Assembly: GCA_039184335.1 (NCBI GenBank)
Contig: JBCDBD010000007.1
Span: 48,474-112,473, forward strand
Direction of reading: 5' to 3'
Length of the DNA stretch: 64,000 nucleotides
Source of the DNA: JBCDBD01 sp039184335
Lineage (GTDB): Bacteria; Bacteroidota; Bacteroidia; Flavobacteriales; Flavobacteriaceae
In this document: positions 59,743 through 64,000 of the stretch, piece by piece
Layout: each line of letters begins with the position of its first letter
Position numbering within the stretch: position 1 is the stretch's first letter
Made by a program: the position numbers and the translations under genes
Notes under the pieces: model-generated
Databases searched by the model: none
Told to the model about the DNA's origin: nothing
Seen by the model: the letters and a program-made list of their open reading frames with translations, nothing else

Positions 59743-61655
59743 CTAACGAATTTTTGGATCAAGGTCTCGACCACAACAAAAAACAATGCTAAAATAACAA
59801 ACCATTTCCAATATGGGTCAATGCTGCTTTCGGCCGCTAAAAAAGTAAAGAGTGATGCAATCGACCGCTGGTCTGGGGCCGTCGGTAAACGCATCGGGTC
59901 AAAATACTGTGGATCGCTTTCCTTTCGGTCAAAATTAAAACTGATGTGCCCATAGGCCCTGTTGTTGTCACCGATCTGAAAAATACCATCAACAATCGGA
60001 TTTTCGTTGAAAAACAGACGGGTCTTCTTGGCAAGGGACTGCTGTTGTGGTATGAATTCATAGCCGTTTTTTGAAACACGTACCATATTGTCTTTGCCCA
60101 AGGTGATGGGCAGGTCAACAACATGCTCCCGTCCCACGGTCATGTAGAGTTCTGGATTTTTTAAGCTGAACAGGGCCATGTTATAAAACGTAGGGACAAT
60201 GAGTGGGGAATTTTTGAAATTTGAATTTTCAGATGTTACCGGTGCAGTAAAAAGGTAGAGGCCATCACCACCTATCAAGAACGGACTGCCATCTTGAAAT
60301 GAGAGTGCTATCGGAACATTGGCAGTGATGCTATAGTAGCTGTTCACTGTTGGGTGTTGAAAGTTGGTGACCCTTTTCTCAAAGACATCTTTGAACAGGG
60401 GGTGGTCAAAAGTTATTGACGTGATACGTTGCTCATTTTCGACAAGCTGATGAAAGGTTATTGGATAAAATTGGGATATGAACTGGCCATACGATTCCAT
60501 ATCACTTTCAATAGATGGAATGATGATGATACTGCCCCCGTTTTCCTTAAAATTTGCCAAAGTCTTTTGAAGACTGTTGGGCACTTCTTTCAAGTCTTCC
60601 AAAATGATGACATTTTGGTCTTCTATAGCGGTAAGGTCCACTTGATCTGGCCTACGGTATGAAAAAGCAAACCGATCCTCGGTGAATATGCGCCCAAGAT
60701 AGTTCACATCGGTAGCTGAGATGGCCAACACATTGATTTTCTCCTTGTCATTGATATTAAAATAGAAGACATCATCATAACCCAGCCCATTGCTGGCTAT
60801 GACAATCTTCCCATTTATTTTTTCGTCGGCCGGAAGCGAAAAAGCAATGTTGGCTTTGCCAGTTGCCGTAAACGAAGCTGCCGTTTTGGCGATAAGTTGA
60901 TCAGCGTTGTAAATGGATATGGGCAGACTGGCTCCTGTAGGGGACCCCGAGAGCGATACGGTCAGTTCATCTTGACCTCCCACATTTTTTTTGAGATATG
61001 CCGAATCGATCGAAACATTGGCATAGCTATCGGGTGTAAGTTTAACGTAATGGGCAATGATTCCTTTTAAAGTATCTTGCGCAACCTTTCTAGATTGAAA
61101 ATCAGAAATGAAGATAAAATCCTTTTTGGTATCCCCATCTTTTGAGAACAAGGTATTTGCCTTGCGCATGGCAGCATCCAGGTCGTATTGTTTGGCAGAA
61201 AATTGCAAATCGAGCAGTCTGTCCTGTATTTCGCCAACAGTCACCTTTCGATAGGTCTCGGTATTGGTAAAAAGGCTGAAGACCGTCGCATCATTGATGT
61301 GCTGCAATAGGTCTTGTACCGCTCTTTCCAGTATCGGGAGTCCCTCACTCTTGGCCTGCATACTGAACGAATTATCGAGGTAAATCACGGTCTCTTTGGG
61401 TTTCAGGGCCGTCGAACCAGAAACGAAGGGTTGTGAAAACGCCAATACCAGTGCTGCTAACAGTAGCATACGTGACAAGAGCAACAACCACTTTTTAAGC
61501 GAACGGCTCTTGTATGATTCAACAACCACCTTTTGTAACAGGGCAACGTTGGTAAAAGGGGTTTTCTTGAATTTTCTAAGCTGTAAAAGGTGAATGATGA
61601 TTGGGATAAGAAGTAGAAAAAAGGCCCAAAGAATTTCTGGATGTTTGAACTGCAT
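59739..61655 (-). CDS. BatA/VWA-domain membrane protein
   Basis: 638 residues from ATG 61655 (MQFKHPEILWAFFLLLIPII), the usual start of BatA-domain proteins; an upstream start would add nine residues. Residues 1-80 hold two transmembrane helices and the conserved HLLQLRKFKKTPFTNVALL linker. A von Willebrand-like domain follows (VIYLDNSFSMQAKSE with DxSxS metal-site start, about 95-210), then a large beta-rich extracytoplasmic part and a final C-terminal helix (FVILALFFVVVETLI). In Bacteroidota related proteins occur with aerotolerance Bat operons; this one is separate. Function unknown. Confidence 0.85.
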   Translation of the reverse strand: MQFKHPEILWAFFLLLIPIIIHLLQLRKFKKTPFTNVALLQKVVVESYKSRSLKKWLLLLSRMLLLAALVLAFSQPFVSGSTALKPKETVIYLDNSFSMQAKSEGLPILERAVQDLLQHINDATVFSLFTNTETYRKVTVGEIQDRLLDLQFSAKQYDLDAAMRKANTLFSKDGDTKKDFIFISDFQSRKVAQDTLKGIIAHYVKLTPDSYANVSIDSAYLKKNVGGQDELTVSLSGSPTGASLPISIYNADQLIAKTAASFTATGKANIAFSLPADEKINGKIVIASNGLGYDDVFYFNINDKEKINVLAISATDVNYLGRIFTEDRFAFSYRRPDQVDLTAIEDQNVIILEDLKEVPNSLQKTLANFKENGGSIIIIPSIESDMESYGQFISQFYPITFHQLVENEQRITSITFDHPLFKDVFEKRVTNFQHPTVNSYYSITANVPIALSFQDGSPFLIGGDGLYLFTAPVTSENSNFKNSPLIVPTFYNMALFSLKNPELYMTVGREHVVDLPITLGKDNMVRVSKNGYEFIPQQQSLAKKTRLFFNENPIVDGIFQIGDNNRAYGHISFNFDRKESDPQYFDPMRLPTAPDQRSIASLFTFLAAESSIDPYWKWFVILALFFVVVETLIQKFVR

Positions 61656-61751
61656 TCCCAAATCGATTGCCCAAATATACATATTTAAAAAGTTCGATAG
61701 GGCGACCAGCCGTGTTAAGGTAATGGTAAATTGCGTAAAATAAGGGCACCG

Positions 61752-62774
61752 TTAACAGAAGAAGAAAAAATCTTTCATAGGTCGATGCCCCAATCGGTAC
61801 AAATACCCTTTAATATATTGCTGGGCAATTGTGTTGGCCACAGTAATGATGCTTTGGGGTTGCTGAAGTGAGGCCAAACTTGAAAAGTGTGCCATGGGCT
61901 TTCCGTATATTTTTTTGCCGATTTTGTTGGGGTTGTCACAGACCCAATCAAAATCAATACCTCTTTCCCATAATCTTTTGGCAATGCACTTACCCTTGAA
62001 ACCGGCCCCCCATACCACTAAGGTCTGTTTCGGATGATAGTCTAACCGTAAAAAATAGTGTAGTTTGATATCCAAAAAATAGTTTTGTGCATAATTTTCT
62101 TGTGTACGGGAGCTTCTGGTGGCATGATCCCTCCATAGATGCAGCACTTGGGCACAGGGAATGACCTTCAATTGATGCTCGTAAAACCGGAACGCAAGGT
62201 CATAATCTTCAGGGTATTGGTCTGGGTCAAAGGCGCCACACTTTTGAAGATCATCGCGATAGGCCATCCAACAGGGGGAGGGAACCACACATTCTTTATA
62301 GATTTCAGTATAGTTGGTGCCTTTGGCGGTCAGGCCGTTCAACCACTTCTCATACCGTTTATAACCGTTGCCAATTCCGATATCGGAAAAATACCTGACC
62401 TGGCCTACGGCCAGATGTCCCAAACCTTTTTTTGTCAATGCGTTCACCATCACTTCCAGGCGGTTCGGCATCATGATATCATCGGCATCCATTCGGGTGA
62501 CCAAAATACCTGTACAGTTGGCATGGGCGGTTCGGAGTGCTGGTATGATGCCCTGTCCGCGATTTGGGTATACTTGGATCCTGTTATCTTTTTGGGCATA
62601 TTCCGTTGCAATATGCAGGCTGCCATCTAAAGAATGATCGTCTACGGCAATGACCTCAAAGTGTCCATACGACTGTTCTAAAATGGATTCTAAACAAGCT
62701 GTAAAAAATGCAGCCGTATTCTTAAAGGGAACGAGTATGCTGACCAAATGGCTCAACGCTGCGCTTTTAGGCAT
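61752..62774 (-). CDS. GT2 family glycosyltransferase
   Basis: 340 residues, GT-A fold. VSILVPFKNTAAFFTACLESIL begins it; the metal motif is TRMDADDIMMP (DAD at about residue 96). YPEDYDLAFRFYEHQL (the ED that acts as base) and HLWRDHATRSS follow. The C-terminal extension (about 240-340, VVWGAGFKGKCIAKRLWERG) looks like a Rossmann-type domain and could be a second activity. Acts on an unknown acceptor at the cytosolic face. It overlaps the SGNH hydrolase stop by 22 bases. Confidence 0.88.
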   Translation of the reverse strand: MPKSAALSHLVSILVPFKNTAAFFTACLESILEQSYGHFEVIAVDDHSLDGSLHIATEYAQKDNRIQVYPNRGQGIIPALRTAHANCTGILVTRMDADDIMMPNRLEVMVNALTKKGLGHLAVGQVRYFSDIGIGNGYKRYEKWLNGLTAKGTNYTEIYKECVVPSPCWMAYRDDLQKCGAFDPDQYPEDYDLAFRFYEHQLKVIPCAQVLHLWRDHATRSSRTQENYAQNYFLDIKLHYFLRLDYHPKQTLVVWGAGFKGKCIAKRLWERGIDFDWVCDNPNKIGKKIYGKPMAHFSSLASLQQPQSIITVANTIAQQYIKGYLYRLGHRPMKDFFFFC

Positions 62775-63436
62775 GAAGCAATTACAGGTTGCACAAGCCG
62801 TTCCATGACTTTATACCCCTTTTCGGTCAAGTGCACCCCATCGGTGGTGTACTCCGAGGGCAATCCGTTGCGCCCGTCTGCCATGACCGAAAAATAATCG
62901 AGATAGGGCACTTCTTTTTCTTCGGCCAATTGTTGTAATAACGCATTTAATTTGGGAATCATAATGTTCGGTCGTTGGCCGGGCCGCCAAGGGTAATCAA
63001 AAGCAGGCAGTACCGAGCATACAACGGGCACGATATGGTTGGTTTGTGCCAGTTCTACCATAGAAGCAATATTGTCCCTGATCTGTTCCAGGGTCATGGG
63101 GCCTGTATTGCCGGCAATGTCATTGGTGCCCGCCAATATCACAACTGCTTTGGGTTGTAGGGCAATGACATCTTGTCGAAAACGGAGCAATAGTTGTGGG
63201 GTGGTCTGTCCACCGATACCCCGATTGAGATAGGTAGTGTTTTCAAAAAAAGCCTTGGGCCAGCCTTCGGTGATGGAATTGCCCAAAAAGACCACACGAT
63301 CTTCGTTGTTACCAGGCGATGTAATGACGGCATTCGCTACTTGATATTTTGAGAGGTTGGGCCAGTCTTGGGCTTGCATTGGACCAAAAATAGAAAAAAC
63401 CAGCAACAGGGTACCTAAAGACGGTATGTACCGCAT
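62753..63436 (-). CDS. Exported SGNH/GDSL-type hydrolase
   Basis: 227 residues from ATG 63436; an ATG at 63466 would add ten residues before the signal peptide (YIPSLGTLLLVFSIFGPMQAQ). Block I is FLGNSITEGW (Ser), block III GTNDI (Asn), and block V DGVHLTEKGY (Asp and His), so the SGNH set is complete. The domain matches the platelet-activating-factor-acetylhydrolase-like group. It could deacetylate a glycan, consistent with the downstream glycosyltransferase, but this is an inference. Confidence 0.88.
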   Translation of the reverse strand: MRYIPSLGTLLLVFSIFGPMQAQDWPNLSKYQVANAVITSPGNNEDRVVFLGNSITEGWPKAFFENTTYLNRGIGGQTTPQLLLRFRQDVIALQPKAVVILAGTNDIAGNTGPMTLEQIRDNIASMVELAQTNHIVPVVCSVLPAFDYPWRPGQRPNIMIPKLNALLQQLAEEKEVPYLDYFSVMADGRNGLPSEYTTDGVHLTEKGYKVMERLVQPVIASCLKAQR

Positions 63437-63545
63437 AAGCCGCAGTGTTTGAAATACATATTCCATATCCTAAAAATAACACAAATTGTATTAAGCCTCA
63501 ATTGGGGTAGGGTCGCTCCCTTTTTTTAAAACGAATTGGGGGAAA

Positions 63546-63559
63546 TGCCGGTTCCGGCA
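63546..63559. repeat. 14-bp palindrome before LRR gene
   Basis: TGCCGGTTCCGGCA is self-complementary (6-bp arms about TT), 26 bases before the LRR start codon. It may be an operator. No clear -33/-7 pair is visible between 63467 and 63585. Confidence 0.5.
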
Positions 63560-63585
63560 CACAACTGTTATAAAAAGATACCACT

Positions 63586-64000
63586 ATGGGCGATATGACT
63601 GCGGCAAGACGTCGTATAGCACAGGCAACGGCATCGGGTTCGGAAAGTTTAGATTTGAGCGAACTTCAACTGACTACAGCTGATCTGAGCGAATTGCTTC
63701 CCGAACTAAGAGCAATTGATGGACTGAAAAAACTAAACCTGGCCAGCAATGCCCTTGTCACCCTCCCTAGTGAAATTGGACAACTCAATGGTCTTCAGTC
63801 GCTTAACCTAACGCGTAACCGACTTACGGGACTGCCCCCTGAAATCGGTAGCCTGACCACACTCACCATACTTGGCCTTTCGAATAACCAGCTTACTGAA
63901 CTGCCCCAAGAAATAGGTAGCTTGACCCTCCTGAAAACACTTGTAATATCGAATAACCAGCTTACCGGACTGCCCCAGGGAATCGGTAGCCTGAACGCGC
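63586..64000 (+). CDS. Leucine-rich-repeat protein, N-terminal part (runs off the window)
   Basis: Begins at ATG 63586 and stays open to the last base (138 residues seen). The head is MGDMTAARRRIAQATASGSE, then SLDLSELQLTTADLSELL. From about residue 43 there are 23-residue LRRs of the form LxxLxLxxNxLxxLPxEIGxL, e.g. GLQSLNLTRNRLTGLPPEIG and LTILGLSNNQLTELPQEIG. The ARRRI...LDLS head is what I associate with bacterial LRR proteins that continue into Roc-COR GTPase or NACHT/TIR domains, but that part is not in the window. No signal peptide. Real extent and function unknown. Confidence 0.8.
   Translation, partial: MGDMTAARRRIAQATASGSESLDLSELQLTTADLSELLPELRAIDGLKKLNLASNALVTLPSEIGQLNGLQSLNLTRNRLTGLPPEIGSLTTLTILGLSNNQLTELPQEIGSLTLLKTLVISNNQLTGLPQGIGSLNA

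Noticed and set aside
1..64000. tRNA, rRNA, CRISPR, insertion sequences or prophage
   Set aside because: No rRNA-like blocks, no regularly spaced repeats and no transposase or integrase motifs were found by reading; tRNAs cannot be fully excluded without a covariance search.

Overview
The window looks like chromosomal core and near-core sequence from a marine-type member of the Flavobacteriaceae (Bacteroidota). Support comes from gene families typical of the class (CAL67264-type small membrane protein, DUF4834, DUF2853, YfhO, BatA-domain protein, carboxypeptidase-like regulatory domains, a SusC-type plug), promoters of the Bacteroidota TTTG / TAnnTTTG form, near absence of Shine-Dalgarno sequences, and a PrfB with the classic +1 frameshift. 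No rRNA, tRNA, CRISPR array, transposase, integrase or prophage was seen.

Layout. 1-3.2 kb: end of menD, DUF2853, a CvfB-type S1 protein, a SPOR-like membrane protein and menA. 3.2-6.6 kb: a LytTR response regulator and a TPR/HisKA_2 sensor kinase, separated by about 670 bases holding three hairpins. 6.6-10.5 kb: a short-chain dehydrogenase, then menC - CPBP protease - menE, overlapping end to start. Menaquinone synthesis is therefore split into two blocks, and menB is absent. 10.5-15.1 kb: an M24 peptidase and two proteins with carboxypeptidase-like domains, one joining a SusC-type plug to TPR repeats without a barrel. 15-25 kb: acyl-CoA carboxylase beta subunit, EttA, an M16 pair (one active, one apparently inactive), a metallo-beta-lactamase-fold protein, a coiled-coil membrane protein and FumC. 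25-30.4 kb: small membrane and exported proteins, prfB, and a transglutaminase / alpha-E / ATP-grasp operon of unknown product.

30.5-42.5 kb: HExxH metalloprotease, threonine aldolase, DUF1508, YbaB, an S9 peptidase, then a PLP cysteine-synthase-like enzyme next to a serine-palmitoyltransferase-like enzyme. That pair is the likely source of cysteate and of its fatty acyl condensation in capnine/sulfonolipid synthesis. A fructosamine-kinase-like protein, an acetyltransferase and an outer-membrane barrel with a lysine tail follow. 42.6-48 kb: an envelope-glycan set (DUF4834, YfhO, glycosyltransferase, flippase). 48-54.6 kb: an extremely basic exported protein, UvrA, an ECF-like sigma factor with a 47-residue downstream protein, a cysteine-free endonuclease III, and a Bcp-type peroxiredoxin. 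54.7-63.5 kb: a conserved unknown, a PhnP-like hydrolase, then a tightly packed minus-strand run (esterase, small membrane protein, dihydroorotase-like protein lacking its metal ligands, BatA-domain protein, GT2 and SGNH hydrolase). The window ends inside a leucine-rich-repeat gene.

The best leads are the ATP-grasp/alpha-E/transglutaminase operon, the putative sulfonolipid pair, the plug-TPR protein, the metal-ligand-less dihydroorotase homologue, the cysteine-free Nth, and the truncated LRR gene at the right edge. All calls rest on reading motifs and context; no database search was run.
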